From: Dickeya zeae NCPPB 2538 | GTDB lineage: Bacteria; Pseudomonadota; Gammaproteobacteria; Enterobacterales; Enterobacteriaceae | DNA length: 64,000 nucleotides | Direction of reading: 5' to 3' | Assembly: GCF_000406165.1 (NCBI RefSeq) | Contig: NZ_CM001977.1 | Coordinates: 1,225,398-1,289,397 of the forward strand | Translations under genes and position numbers: made by a program | In this document: positions 51,964 through 60,905 of the stretch, in pieces | How positions within the stretch are numbered: the first letter of the stretch is position 1 | Layout of the letters: each line of letters opens with the position of its first letter | The notes under the pieces: model-generated | The model's input: the letters and a program-made list of their open reading frames with translations, nothing else | Databases searched by the model: none | What the model was told of the DNA's origin: nothing

Positions 51964-53130
51964 ATGAACTTACATGAGTATCAGGCAAAACAGCTCTTTG
52001 CTCGGTATGGTTTACCGGCACCCACCGGTTACGCCTGCACAACACCGCGTGAAGCGGAAGAAGCCGCATCCAAGATTGGTGCTGGCCCGTGGGTTGTTAA
52101 GTGTCAGGTGCATGCTGGTGGCCGTGGTAAGGCTGGCGGCGTGAAACTGGTGAACAGCAAAGAAGAGATTCGCGCCTTTGCTGAAAACTGGTTGGGTAAA
52201 CGTCTGGTTACCTACCAAACGGACGCTAACGGTCAGCCGGTTCATCAGATTCTGGTGGAAGGTGCGACGGATATTGATAAAGAGCTTTATCTGGGTGCCG
52301 TAGTCGATCGTGGTACTCGCCGTGTGGTATTCATGGCTTCCACCGAAGGTGGTGTTGAAATTGAAAAAGTGGCCGAAGAAACGCCACATCTGATTCATAA
52401 AGTCGCTCTGGATCCCTTGACCGGGCCTCAACCGTATCAGGGCCGCGAACTGGCGTTCAAGCTGGGGTTAAGCGGTAAGCAGGTTGCGCAGTTCACCAAA
52501 ATCTTCATGGGGTTGGCGACACTGTTCCTGGAACGTGACCTGGCACTGGTTGAAATCAATCCGCTGGTTATCACTAAACAAGGCGATCTGGTGTGTCTGG
52601 ACGGCAAGCTGGGTGCCGACGGTAATGCCCTGTTCCGCCAGCCGGAACTGCGCGAAATGCGTGACCACTCCCAGGAAGATGCCCGTGAAGCACATGCTGC
52701 TCAGTGGGAACTGAACTATGTCGCACTGGATGGCAACATCGGTTGTATGGTGAATGGTGCTGGTCTGGCGATGGGTACCATGGACATCGTGAAGTTGCAC
52801 GGTGGTTCACCGGCTAACTTCCTCGATGTGGGTGGTGGCGCGACCAAAGAACGTGTAACCGAAGCATTCAAAATCATCCTGTCTGATGACAAGGTGAAAG
52901 CGGTGTTTGTCAATATTTTCGGTGGTATCGTTCGTTGTGACCTGATTGCCGACGGTATTATCGGTGCGGTAGCGGAAGTGGGCGTGAACGTTCCGGTCGT
53001 TGTGCGTCTGGAAGGCAACAATGCTGAATTGGGTGCGCAGAAACTGGCGGATAGTGGTTTGAACATCATTGCTGCGACCAGCCTGACGGATGCGGCTCAG
53101 CAAGTGGTTGCAGCAGTGGAGGGTAAATAA
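51964..53130 (+). CDS. sucC: Succinyl-CoA synthetase beta subunit SucC
   Basis: ADP-forming beta subunit (388 aa, same as E. coli). ATP-grasp domain from the N-terminus (MNLHEYQAKQLFARYG, with KCQVHAGGRGKAGG for nucleotide binding) and the C-terminal ligase domain with NIFGGIVRCDLIADGI. It makes succinate and ATP from succinyl-CoA with SucD. The TAA stop overlaps the sucD ATG (TAATG). Confidence 0.98.
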   Translation: MNLHEYQAKQLFARYGLPAPTGYACTTPREAEEAASKIGAGPWVVKCQVHAGGRGKAGGVKLVNSKEEIRAFAENWLGKRLVTYQTDANGQPVHQILVEGATDIDKELYLGAVVDRGTRRVVFMASTEGGVEIEKVAEETPHLIHKVALDPLTGPQPYQGRELAFKLGLSGKQVAQFTKIFMGLATLFLERDLALVEINPLVITKQGDLVCLDGKLGADGNALFRQPELREMRDHSQEDAREAHAAQWELNYVALDGNIGCMVNGAGLAMGTMDIVKLHGGSPANFLDVGGGATKERVTEAFKIILSDDKVKAVFVNIFGGIVRCDLIADGIIGAVAEVGVNVPVVVRLEGNNAELGAQKLADSGLNIIAATSLTDAAQQVVAAVEGK

Positions 53131-54002
53131 TGTCCATTCTGATCGATAAAAACACCAAAGTCATCTGTCAGGGTTTTACCGGCAGTCAGGGTTCATTCCA
53201 TTCTGAGCAGGCGATTGCCTACGGTACGCAGATGGTGGGTGGTGTAACGCCAGGTAAAGGTGGTACTGAACATCTGGGGCTGCCCGTATTTAATACGGTA
53301 CGTGAAGCGGTAGAAGCCACGGGTGCGACGGCGTCTGTTATCTATGTACCTGCTCCGTTCTGTAAAGATTCCATTCTGGAAGCCATTGATGCAGGTATCC
53401 AACTGATCATCTGTATCACCGAAGGTATCCCGACGCTGGATATGCTGACGGTGAAAGTGAAGCTGGAGCAAAGTGGTGTGCGTATGATTGGCCCGAACTG
53501 CCCAGGTGTGATCACCCCGGGTGCTTGTAAGATTGGTATCATGCCGGGTCACATTCATTTGCCGGGTAAAGTCGGTATTGTCTCCCGTTCAGGTACGCTG
53601 ACTTATGAAGCAGTGAAACAGACTACTGATGCTGGTCTGGGCCAGTCGACCTGTGTGGGTATCGGTGGCGACCCGATTCCAGGTTCCAACTTTATCGACA
53701 TTCTCAAGCTGTTCGAACAGGATCCGCAGACCGAAGCTATCGTGATGATCGGTGAAATTGGTGGTACTGCTGAAGAAGAAGCAGCGGCCTACATTAAAGA
53801 ACACGTCACCAAACCCGTAGTGGGATACATTGCTGGTGTTACCGCGCCGAAAGGCAAGCGTATGGGCCATGCTGGAGCGATTATCGCTGGCGGTAAAGGT
53901 ACGGCAGATGACAAATTTGCTGCGCTTGAAGCGGCAGGCGTGAAGACAGTACGCAGCCTGGCTGACATTGGTGATGCGGTAAAAGCAGTGCTGTCACGTT
54001 AA
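53130..54002 (+). CDS. sucD: Succinyl-CoA synthetase alpha subunit SucD
   Basis: CoA-binding alpha subunit (290 aa; E. coli 289). The N-terminal CoA-binding Rossmann domain contains ICQGFTGSQGSFHSEQAI; the phosphohistidine lies in KRMGHAGAIIAGG. It overlaps sucC by 1 bp and is the last gene of sdhCDAB-sucABCD. The 3'UTR ends in a strong terminator and may yield an SdhX-type RNA. Confidence 0.98.
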   Translation: MSILIDKNTKVICQGFTGSQGSFHSEQAIAYGTQMVGGVTPGKGGTEHLGLPVFNTVREAVEATGATASVIYVPAPFCKDSILEAIDAGIQLIICITEGIPTLDMLTVKVKLEQSGVRMIGPNCPGVITPGACKIGIMPGHIHLPGKVGIVSRSGTLTYEAVKQTTDAGLGQSTCVGIGGDPIPGSNFIDILKLFEQDPQTEAIVMIGEIGGTAEEEAAAYIKEHVTKPVVGYIAGVTAPKGKRMGHAGAIIAGGKGTADDKFAALEAAGVKTVRSLADIGDAVKAVLSR

Positions 54003-54080
54003 GCGGAATGCACTGTACTGAATATAGTGTGTCATACCTTCCAGGTTCGACATGTTTGGCCACCTCAGGTGGCCTTTTTT
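54003..54080 (+). ncRNA. sdhX: Candidate SdhX-like sRNA from the sucD 3'UTR
   Basis: In E. coli and Salmonella, SdhX (RybD) is released from the 3'UTR of sdhCDAB-sucABCD mRNA and represses acetate-metabolism genes such as ackA. Here the UTR just after sucD is 55 nt long before a terminator (GGCCACC / GGTGGCC, loop TCA, six T residues at 54058-54080), as needed for a 3'UTR RNA. Synteny and the terminator are seen; the RNA itself and its seed are inferred. Confidence 0.5.
54058..54080 (+). terminator. sdh-suc operon terminator
   Basis: A perfect 7-bp stem (GGCCACC / GGTGGCC) with a 3-base loop followed by six T residues, 55 bp after the sucD stop codon. Confidence 0.92.
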
Positions 54081-54468
54081 ATATTTGAACCTTGTCGCAA
54101 AAATGTAGCTCCATGGAAATATATTTAATCAATCTGGCAACAATAAAATAACACCAAGCGTATAAATTAAAAATTTCCATATTTTAGATCAACTAGTGCT
54201 ATTTTTATTTAAAACAAAAATACATTATTAACGGCACGCTTCAGAAACCAGACGATTACATCAGATTAACATTTAATGAGGTGTAAAATAAAAGATGATA
54301 TTTATTAACATCTGGGGTGATAATTGTTTTAGATCAAAAATCTAAACTGGATATCTGTTCGGAAATAAGATTAAATTGCGGTGGGTCAATTATGCCCTTG
54401 AGGGCCCGTAACGTGGCGATTGGCGTAAAATCAAAAAACTCAATCCGCATCACGTAAAAACCTATTTA

Positions 54469-54496
54469 TTGTAAGGTTGTAGAGGCGTAATATAAC
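54469..54496 (+). promoter_or_regulatory. Predicted cydA promoter
   Basis: TTGTAA and TATAAC are separated by 16 bp and placed about 200 bp before the cydA ATG. The upstream stretch 54081-54468 is gene-free and AT-rich, with ATTAACATTTAAT-like sequences (about 54265) that fit ArcA-type direct repeats; ArcA and FNR control cydAB in E. coli. I did not find a consensus FNR box. Confidence 0.5.
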
Positions 54497-54518
54497 TATA
54501 CTCATATCTGAGTATAGT
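54495..54518. repeat. Perfect 24-bp inverted repeat at the predicted cydA start site
   Basis: The arms ACTATACTCA and TGAGTATAGT pair over 10 bp around TATC. The repeat begins inside the -10 hexamer and covers the expected start site, so it may be an operator or a hairpin at the very 5' end of the mRNA. Confidence 0.8.
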
Positions 54519-54700
54519 ATTCGTAATTCTGTAATTTTTTCTTCGGCTTACTTTTCAAATGCGTCGTGATGACGTGGTGGCGCATATTGAGGCCTGTGCT
54601 AAAGCAATTGTTGTGTTCTTTAGGTTACTAACTGCCGGGTATTTAGTGGCTTGTCTGTACAGCGAGCTAAAGACCCTCCTGCGAGGAGCAAGGAGTTAAG

Positions 54701-56266
54701 ATGTTTGATGTAGTCGAACTGTCACGTTTACAGTTTGCCTTGACCGCGATGTATCATTTCCTGTTCGTGCCTTTAACGCTGGGGATGGCGTTTTTGCTGG
54801 CGATCATGGAAACCGTGTATGTCTTGTCTGGCAAACAAATCTACAAAGATATGACCAAGTTCTGGGGCAAGTTGTTTGCGATTAACTTTGCCCTTGGTGT
54901 GTCTACCGGTCTGACCATGGAATTCCAGTTCGGTACTAACTGGTCGTATTACTCTCACTATGTCGGCGATATCTTCGGTGCACCTCTGGCAATCGAAGGA
55001 TTGATGGCGTTCTTCCTGGAGTCTACCTTTGTTGGGCTGTTCTTCTTTGGCTGGGATCGACTGGGCAAAGTGCAGCACATGGCGGTAACCTGGCTGGTGG
55101 CGTTGGGGTCTAACTTGTCTGCATTGTGGATTCTGGTGGCCAACGGCTGGATGCAGAACCCGGTTGCTTCGGATTTCAACTTCGAAACCATGCGCATGGA
55201 GATGGTGAGCTTTGCTGATCTGGTATTGAACCCGGTTGCACAGGTGAAATTCGTTCACACCGTCGCGGCAGGGTATTGTACCGGTGCGATGTTCATTTTG
55301 GGTATCAGCTCCTACTACCTGTTGAAAGGACGTGATGTGGCTTTTGCCAAACGTTCTTTTGCGATTGCAGCAAGCTTTGGTATGGCGGCTGTACTGTCTG
55401 TTATCGTGCTGGGCGACGAGTCTGGTTACGAGATGGGCGACGTACAGAAAACCAAGCTGGCGGCTATCGAAGCAGAATGGGAAACCCAACCAGCACCTGC
55501 TGCGTTTACCTTGTTCGGTGTTCCGAACCAGGAAACGATGGAGAACAAGTATGCAATTCAGATCCCTTACATGCTGGGTCTGATCGCTACCCGTTCTACC
55601 GACAAGACGGTGACTGGTCTGAAAGAACTGATGGAGCAGCATGAAGTTCGTATCCGCAACGGTATGAAGGCCTACCATCTGTTGCAGCAACTGCGCTCCG
55701 GTAACACCGACCCGGCTGTACGCACTGAGTTCCTGAAAAACAAACAGGATCTTGGTTATGGCCTGTTGTTGAAACGCTATACCCCGAATGTGGCGGATGC
55801 CAGCGACGCACAGATTAAGCAGGCGGTTAAAGATTCTATTCCGCGTGTAGCGCCGTTGTACTTCTCCTTCCGCATTATGGTGGCGTGTGGCGTGCTGATG
55901 CTGTTGATTATCGGCCTGTCTTTCTGGACGGTGCTGCGCAACAAGATTGGTCAGAAACGCTGGCTGCATCGCGTCGCGCTGTATGGCATCCCGCTGCCGT
56001 GGATTGCCGTTGAAGCCGGTTGGTTTGTTGCAGAATACGGTCGCCAGCCGTGGGCGATTGGTGAAGTGTTGCCGACCGCTGTCGCCAACTCCTCGCTAAC
56101 CGCGGGAGACATCCTGTTCTCCATGGGACTGATTTGCGGTCTGTATACGCTGTTCCTGGTGGCTGAAACGTACCTGATGTTCAAGTATGCGCGTCTGGGT
56201 CCAAGCAGTCTGAAAACAGGTGCTTATCACTTCGAACAGCCGATCGCGGCTCAGGAAGTACGGTAA
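54701..56266 (+). CDS. cydA: Cytochrome bd-I ubiquinol oxidase subunit I CydA
   Basis: Quinol-oxidising subunit (521 aa; E. coli 522) of the high-affinity terminal oxidase, carrying hemes b558, b595 and d. Heme ligand His19 is in LTAMYHFLFVPLTLG; GRQPWAIGEVLPT near the C-terminus and a long periplasmic Q-loop (about residues 255-385) identify the L-type bd-I enzyme. AAGGAG lies 6 bases before the ATG. It precedes cydB by 12 bp. Confidence 0.98.
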   Translation: MFDVVELSRLQFALTAMYHFLFVPLTLGMAFLLAIMETVYVLSGKQIYKDMTKFWGKLFAINFALGVSTGLTMEFQFGTNWSYYSHYVGDIFGAPLAIEGLMAFFLESTFVGLFFFGWDRLGKVQHMAVTWLVALGSNLSALWILVANGWMQNPVASDFNFETMRMEMVSFADLVLNPVAQVKFVHTVAAGYCTGAMFILGISSYYLLKGRDVAFAKRSFAIAASFGMAAVLSVIVLGDESGYEMGDVQKTKLAAIEAEWETQPAPAAFTLFGVPNQETMENKYAIQIPYMLGLIATRSTDKTVTGLKELMEQHEVRIRNGMKAYHLLQQLRSGNTDPAVRTEFLKNKQDLGYGLLLKRYTPNVADASDAQIKQAVKDSIPRVAPLYFSFRIMVACGVLMLLIIGLSFWTVLRNKIGQKRWLHRVALYGIPLPWIAVEAGWFVAEYGRQPWAIGEVLPTAVANSSLTAGDILFSMGLICGLYTLFLVAETYLMFKYARLGPSSLKTGAYHFEQPIAAQEVR

Positions 56267-56278
56267 CAGGAGTCCACT

Positions 56279-57418
56279 ATGTTTGATTATGAAGTCTTGC
56301 GTTTTGTCTGGTGGCTGCTGATTGGTGTGCTGCTGATCGGTTTTGCTGTCACCGATGGTTTTGACATGGGCGTCGGTGTGCTGGTACGCCTGATGGGGCG
56401 TAATGATGTAGAGCGCCGCGTGATGATTAATAGCATCGCGCCGCACTGGGACGGTAACCAGGTATGGTTGATCACGGCTGGTGGTGCGCTGTTCGCTGCC
56501 TGGCCGATGGTGTACGCCGCTGCGTTCTCCGGTTTCTACATCGCGATGATTCTGGTTCTGGCATCGTTGTATTTCCGTCCGGTCGGCTTTGACTACCGTT
56601 CGAAAATCGAAGATCCACGCTGGCGCAATATGTGGGATTGGGGCATCTTCATCGGTAGTTTCGTCCCGCCGGTAGTTATCGGTGTTGCATTCGGTAACCT
56701 GCTGCAGGGTGTTCCGTTCCATGTGGATGAGTATCTGCGCTTGTACTACACCGGTAACTTCTTCCAGTTGCTCAATCCGTTCGGGTTATTGGCAGGTATT
56801 GTCAGCCTGAGCATGATTGTGGCGCAGGGGGCGACTTACCTGGTGATGCGTACTTCCGGCGACCTGCTGTTCCGTGCCAAGAAAGTCGCTCAGTTCTCTT
56901 CGTTGGCGCTGACGGTGACGTTTGCTCTGGCGGGTGTCTGGGTTGTTTATGGCATTGATGGTTATGTACTAACGTCGGTCATTAATACGGCTGGCGAGTC
57001 TAACCCGCTGCATAAAGAAGTAGCTCGTCAGGCTGGTGCCTGGTTGGTCAACTACAATAGCCACCCTGTGCTGTGGGCTATTCCGCTGCTCGGTGTGGTG
57101 TTGCCTCTGGTGACTGCGCTCATGGCGCGGGCAGGCAAGGGAGCGATGGCATTTTTGTTCTCCTCCCTGAGTATCGCCTGCGTGATCCTGACTGCTGGGA
57201 TTGCCATGTTCCCGTTCATCATGCCGTCAGTGACCGTACCTAATGTCAGTCTGACCATGTGGGATGCAACCTCCAGCCTGCTGACGCTTCGAGTGATGAC
57301 TGTGGTGGCGATTATCTTCGTCCCGATCGTGCTGTCCTACACCATTTGGTGTTACTACAAGATGTTCGGACGCATCACTAAAGAGCATATCGAGCAGAAT
57401 TCTCATTCGTTGTACTAA
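56279..57418 (+). CDS. cydB: Cytochrome bd-I ubiquinol oxidase subunit II CydB
   Basis: Second membrane subunit (379 aa, as in E. coli), paired with CydA. It starts MFDYEVLRFVWWLLIGVLLI, with family landmarks DGFDMGVG, APHWDGNQVWLI-type segment and YRSKIEDPRWRNMWDW. Eight to nine TM helices. Ends 16 bp before cydX. Confidence 0.98.
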   Translation: MFDYEVLRFVWWLLIGVLLIGFAVTDGFDMGVGVLVRLMGRNDVERRVMINSIAPHWDGNQVWLITAGGALFAAWPMVYAAAFSGFYIAMILVLASLYFRPVGFDYRSKIEDPRWRNMWDWGIFIGSFVPPVVIGVAFGNLLQGVPFHVDEYLRLYYTGNFFQLLNPFGLLAGIVSLSMIVAQGATYLVMRTSGDLLFRAKKVAQFSSLALTVTFALAGVWVVYGIDGYVLTSVINTAGESNPLHKEVARQAGAWLVNYNSHPVLWAIPLLGVVLPLVTALMARAGKGAMAFLFSSLSIACVILTAGIAMFPFIMPSVTVPNVSLTMWDATSSLLTLRVMTVVAIIFVPIVLSYTIWCYYKMFGRITKEHIEQNSHSLY

Positions 57419-57434
57419 GTAAGGAGCCTGATTT

Positions 57435-57548
57435 ATGTGGTATTTTGCCTGGATATTGGGAACGCTTCTTGCTTGTTCGCTGGGCGTGATTACTGCTCTG
57501 GCACTGGAGCAGAGCGAAGCAACCAAGACGAATAAAGATAAACTGTAA
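57435..57548 (+). CDS. cydX: Cytochrome bd-I accessory subunit CydX
   Basis: A 37-residue single-span protein (MWYFAWILGTLLACSLGVI, ending TKTNKDKL), same length and start as E. coli CydX (YbgT), which stabilises heme b595/d in CydAB. AAGGAG lies 8 bases before the ATG. The TAA shares its last base with the ybgE ATG. Confidence 0.95.
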   Translation: MWYFAWILGTLLACSLGVITALALEQSEATKTNKDKL

Positions 57549-57838
57549 TGATGGTTATTGATCGTCTTTACCGCTGTATGGATAAGGGCCCGTTACGGGC
57601 CCTTTCCCTGATCATGGCGTTATTACTGGCTGGATGTGTTTTCTGGGAGCCTGCGCGTTTTGCCGCTCGCACCAGCTCACTGGCTGTCTGGCAGGGAATC
57701 GTGTTGATTTGGGCGGTGTGTACGGGGGTCGTGCATGGTGTAGGGTTTCGTCCGCAGAGAATGCGCTGGCGAGCCTTCTTTTCCCCCCTTCCAGCCTTTG
57801 TGATCCTGGCCGCAGGATTGTATTACTACTTCCTGTAG
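57548..57838 (+). CDS. ybgE: Cyd operon protein YbgE
   Basis: Small inner-membrane protein (96 aa; E. coli 97) with three hydrophobic spans and the conserved MDKGPLRALSLIMALLLAGC and VHGVGFRPQ motifs. It is always linked to cydABX; its role in oxidase assembly or function is undefined. The first ATG overlaps the cydX stop by 1 bp; a second ATG follows directly. Confidence 0.92.
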   Translation: MMVIDRLYRCMDKGPLRALSLIMALLLAGCVFWEPARFAARTSSLAVWQGIVLIWAVCTGVVHGVGFRPQRMRWRAFFSPLPAFVILAAGLYYYFL

Positions 57839-57972
57839 GATAGCTTTTCATTCCTTTTGGTTATGGGTTGTCCGCAACCCATAATTATTTACCTTCCTGT
57901 ACATAGAACCCATTCCCAACTTTATCCCTCTTGCGTATAGTAGCGGGGTTTATCGCATTACCGGGATGTAGA

Positions 57973-58377
57973 GTGAGTAATAAAGTGTTCCGCTGGCCAG
58001 TGCGTGTCTACTATGAAGATACAGATGCAGGTGGTGTGGTTTATCACGCGCGTTATGTGGCCTTCTATGAACGAGCCAGAACTGAAATGTTGCGCGCGCA
58101 CGATTTTCATCAGCGCGTACTCATGAATGAACATATTGCCTTTGCTGTACGTAAAATGACGATTGAGTATCTTGCCCCGGCGCGTCTTGACGATTTACTG
58201 GAAGTGCAAAGCGAAATCGTTACGATACGCGGCGCTTCCATGACATTCGCACAGCGCATTCTTGACTCGTATGGCACCCTGCTGAGCCATGCCGAGGTTT
58301 TAGTCGCATGTATCGATCCATTTCAAATGAAGCCGGTTGCGCTTCCTAAGTCTATTGTCGCGGAGTTTAAGCAGTGA
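57973..58377 (+). CDS. ybgC: Acyl-CoA thioesterase YbgC
   Basis: Hotdog-fold thioesterase (134 aa, same as E. coli) acting on acyl-CoA/acyl-ACP esters, first gene of the tol-pal operon. The catalytic motif YYEDTDAGGVVYHARY and the C-terminal MKPVALPKSIVAEFKQ are conserved. A GTG start (MSNKVFRWPV) is chosen to match the family; 14 upstream in-frame codons are ignored. It overlaps tolQ by 4 bp. Confidence 0.94.
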   Translation: MSNKVFRWPVRVYYEDTDAGGVVYHARYVAFYERARTEMLRAHDFHQRVLMNEHIAFAVRKMTIEYLAPARLDDLLEVQSEIVTIRGASMTFAQRILDSYGTLLSHAEVLVACIDPFQMKPVALPKSIVAEFKQ

Positions 58378-59060
58378 CTGACATGAATATTCTTGATTTG
58401 TTCCTGAAGGCTAGCCTTCTGGTTAAACTTATCATGTTAATTTTAATCGGTTTTTCCATTGCCTCTTGGGCGATTATCATTCAGCGTACCCGTATTCTGA
58501 ATGCTGCGACGCGTGACGCCGAAGCGTTTGAAGACAAATTCTGGTCGGGTATTGAGCTGTCTCGCCTTTATCAGGAAAGTCAGACTCGTCGTGAGAATCT
58601 GACAGGTACTGAGCAAATTTTTTATGCGGGCTTCAAGGAGTTCGCGCGGTTACATCGGGCCAATAGCCATGCACCGGAAGCGGTGGTGGAAGGGGCCTCC
58701 CGTGCCATGCGTATTTCCTTGAACCGTGAGCTGGAAACACTGGAAACCCATATTCCTTTCCTCGGCACCGTCGGGTCTATCAGCCCGTATATCGGTTTGT
58801 TCGGTACCGTATGGGGGATTATGCATGCGTTCATCGCTCTGGGGGCGGTGAAGCAGGCGACACTACAGATGGTGGCGCCAGGTATCGCCGAAGCATTGAT
58901 TGCTACCGCTATCGGTCTGTTCGCCGCAATCCCGGCCGTTATGGCATATAACCGGCTGAACCAGCGTGTGAACAAACTGGAACAGAATTACGACAACTTC
59001 ATGGAAGAGTTTATTGCTATCCTGCACCGTCAGGCTTTCTCCAGCGAAGGCAACCGTTAA
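58374..59060 (+). CDS. tolQ: Tol-Pal inner-membrane motor protein TolQ
   Basis: MotA/TolQ/ExbB proton-channel subunit (228 aa; E. coli 230) that powers outer-membrane invagination at division with TolR and TolA. Three TM helices; the region FLGTVGSISPYIGLFGTVWG and the TAIGLFAAIPAVMAYNR helix are near-identical to E. coli. It starts with GTG overlapping the ybgC stop, and lies 12 bp before tolR. Confidence 0.98.
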   Translation: MTDMNILDLFLKASLLVKLIMLILIGFSIASWAIIIQRTRILNAATRDAEAFEDKFWSGIELSRLYQESQTRRENLTGTEQIFYAGFKEFARLHRANSHAPEAVVEGASRAMRISLNRELETLETHIPFLGTVGSISPYIGLFGTVWGIMHAFIALGAVKQATLQMVAPGIAEALIATAIGLFAAIPAVMAYNRLNQRVNKLEQNYDNFMEEFIAILHRQAFSSEGNR

Positions 59061-59072
59061 TCAGGAGGTGAT

Positions 59073-59498
59073 ATGGCTCGTGCGCGTAGCGGCCGCCGGT
59101 CGCTGAAATCCGAGATTAATATTGTTCCTCTGCTGGACGTGTTGTTGGTGTTGTTGTTGATCTTCATGGCAACTGCACCAATCATCACTCAGAGCGTGGA
59201 AGTGGATCTGCCGGATGCAACCGAATCCAAGACCGTATCCAGCAACGATAATCCGCCGGTGATTGTCGAGGTATCCGGTGTGGGGCAATACAGTCTGGTC
59301 GTTGATCATAACCGTATGAATCAATTGCCTGCGGAGCAGGTGGTGGCTGAAGCTCAGTCTCGCCTGACCGCAAACCCGAAAACGGTCTTTCTGATCGGGG
59401 GTGCCAAAGATGTTCCTTATGATGAGATCATCAAGGCGCTGAATTTGTTGCATCAGGCCGGTGTCAAATCTGTCGGGTTGATGACGCAGCCGATTTGA
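59073..59498 (+). CDS. tolR: Tol-Pal protein TolR
   Basis: ExbD/TolR-family stator subunit (141 aa; E. coli 142). A single N-terminal TM helix carries the proton-binding aspartate (Asp22 in INIVPLLDVLLVLLLIFM); a periplasmic domain ends in VKSVGLMTQPI. AGGAGG precedes the ATG. 77 bp separate it from tolA. Confidence 0.98.
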   Translation: MARARSGRRSLKSEINIVPLLDVLLVLLLIFMATAPIITQSVEVDLPDATESKTVSSNDNPPVIVEVSGVGQYSLVVDHNRMNQLPAEQVVAEAQSRLTANPKTVFLIGGAKDVPYDEIIKALNLLHQAGVKSVGLMTQPI

Positions 59499-59575
59499 CC
59501 GGCGAGTCCGTGAATGATGACATCTGAAAAGGATAGGCATCATTTGTCTGGCAAAACTGTTTTTGGGAATCCTTT

Positions 59576-60775
59576 GTGTTAAAGGCAAACGAACGAAACG
59601 ATAAGCTAAAGCGAGCCGTCATAATCTCGGTCGTTTTGCACGTTATTCTGATTGCGTTGCTGATTCTGAGTTCACTGAACCAGAAGATGGATGACGCCAG
59701 CGGTGGTGGCGGCGGTTCATCCATTGACGCGGTGATGGTTGACCCCAGTGCGGTGGTCGATCAATACAATCGTCAGCAACAGCAGCAGAGTGACGCTCGC
59801 CGCGCTGAGCAACTGCGTAAAAAACAGGCAGATCAGCAGGCTGAAGAGTTGCAGGCGAAACAGGCTGCCGAACAGCAGCGGCTAAAAGAACTGGAAAAAG
59901 AACGCCTGCAGGCACAAGAAGAAGCGAAACAACAAGCGCAGGAACAGGCGCAACAGCAAAAACAGGCGGAGGAAGCCGCCCAGAAAGCGAAGGAACAGCA
60001 AAAACAAGCCGAAGCAGCGGCCGCGAAGGCTAAAGCAGAAGCCGAACAGCAGGCTAAGGCTGCTGCCGCAGCGAAGAAGCAGGCGGAAGACGAAGCGAAA
60101 AAACAGGCTGCTGCTGACGCGAAGAAGAAAGCGGAAGAAGAAGCAAAAGCTAAGGCAGCGGCTGCTGCAGCTGAAGCCAAGAAGAAAGCTGAAGACGACG
60201 CCAAGGCTAAAGCGGCTGCTGAGGCTAAGCAGAAAGCTGAAGACGATGCCAAAGCTAAGGCGGCAGAGGCTGCTAAGGAAAAAGCCGCGGCTGAAGCGGC
60301 TAAGAAAGCTGAGGCCGCTGCTGCTGCCAAGAAAGCGGCAGACGACAAGAAAAAAGCCGCGGCTGCTGCTGCCAAGCAGGCGGGTGAGGTTGATGACCTG
60401 CTAGGTGGTTTGGCTTCATCGAAGAATGCTCCCAAAGGTGGGGGTAATGCAGCCGGTAGTAATGCACCAGCCGGGGCCGGTAATAATAAGAAGAGCGGGG
60501 CATCGGGCGCGGCGCTGGATAGTTACGGCAGCCAGGTTCGTACCGCGATTCAGAGCAAGTTTTATGACTGGGAGTCCTACAAAGGACGTACCTGTACGTT
60601 ACGCATCCGACTGGCGCCTGATGGCCTGCTAATCGATGTGAAGAGCGAGGGCGGCGATCCGGCATTGTGTCAGGCGGCAATTGCTGCGGCCAAGCAGGCT
60701 CGGATACCGAAGCCACCCACCTCTGATGTATATGAGGCTTTCAAGAACGCACCAATAGACTTTAAACCGCAGTGA
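59576..60775 (+). CDS. tolA: Tol-Pal energy-transducing protein TolA
   Basis: Spans from the inner membrane to the outer membrane (399 aa; E. coli 421). An N-terminal TM helix (RAVIISVVLHVILIALLIL, with SHLS-like SVVLH) is followed by domain II, a long Ala/Lys/Glu/Gln coiled helix (about residues 60-280) made of degenerate KAKAAAEAKKKAED-type repeats, then the globular domain III, which binds Pal, TolB, colicins and phage pIII. It starts with GTG as in E. coli. Domain II is shorter than in E. coli, as expected for a repeat region. Confidence 0.97.
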   Translation: MLKANERNDKLKRAVIISVVLHVILIALLILSSLNQKMDDASGGGGGSSIDAVMVDPSAVVDQYNRQQQQQSDARRAEQLRKKQADQQAEELQAKQAAEQQRLKELEKERLQAQEEAKQQAQEQAQQQKQAEEAAQKAKEQQKQAEAAAAKAKAEAEQQAKAAAAAKKQAEDEAKKQAAADAKKKAEEEAKAKAAAAAAEAKKKAEDDAKAKAAAEAKQKAEDDAKAKAAEAAKEKAAAEAAKKAEAAAAAKKAADDKKKAAAAAAKQAGEVDDLLGGLASSKNAPKGGGNAAGSNAPAGAGNNKKSGASGAALDSYGSQVRTAIQSKFYDWESYKGRTCTLRIRLAPDGLLIDVKSEGGDPALCQAAIAAAKQARIPKPPTSDVYEAFKNAPIDFKPQ

Positions 60776-60905
60776 TCCGGTTGCCAGTTGGCGGAGTTTA
60801 CGACTATGTCTTCACTGGTCACCGTGCACATCGTGTTTGTTGATATGGGTTTGTTAAACGCTGCCAGGTTATCGTAGGCTCTGGAGCCGGGATAAGGGAG
60901 ATGAG

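Noticed and set aside
54773..55969. 398-codon minus-strand open frame antisense to cydA
   Set aside because: It mirrors the hydrophobic cydA codons as Gln/His/Arg-rich sequence with no domain; there is no supporting start signal.
60030..60400. Repeat-rich DNA that could suggest a satellite or CRISPR-like array
   Set aside because: The repeats are codon-level repeats of Ala/Lys/Glu in the TolA helical domain, in frame throughout.
59833..60435. Ala/Ser/Cys/Phe-rich minus-strand frame opposite tolA domain II
   Set aside because: It is the antisense reading of the Ala/Lys/Glu repeat region of tolA and has the expected low complexity.
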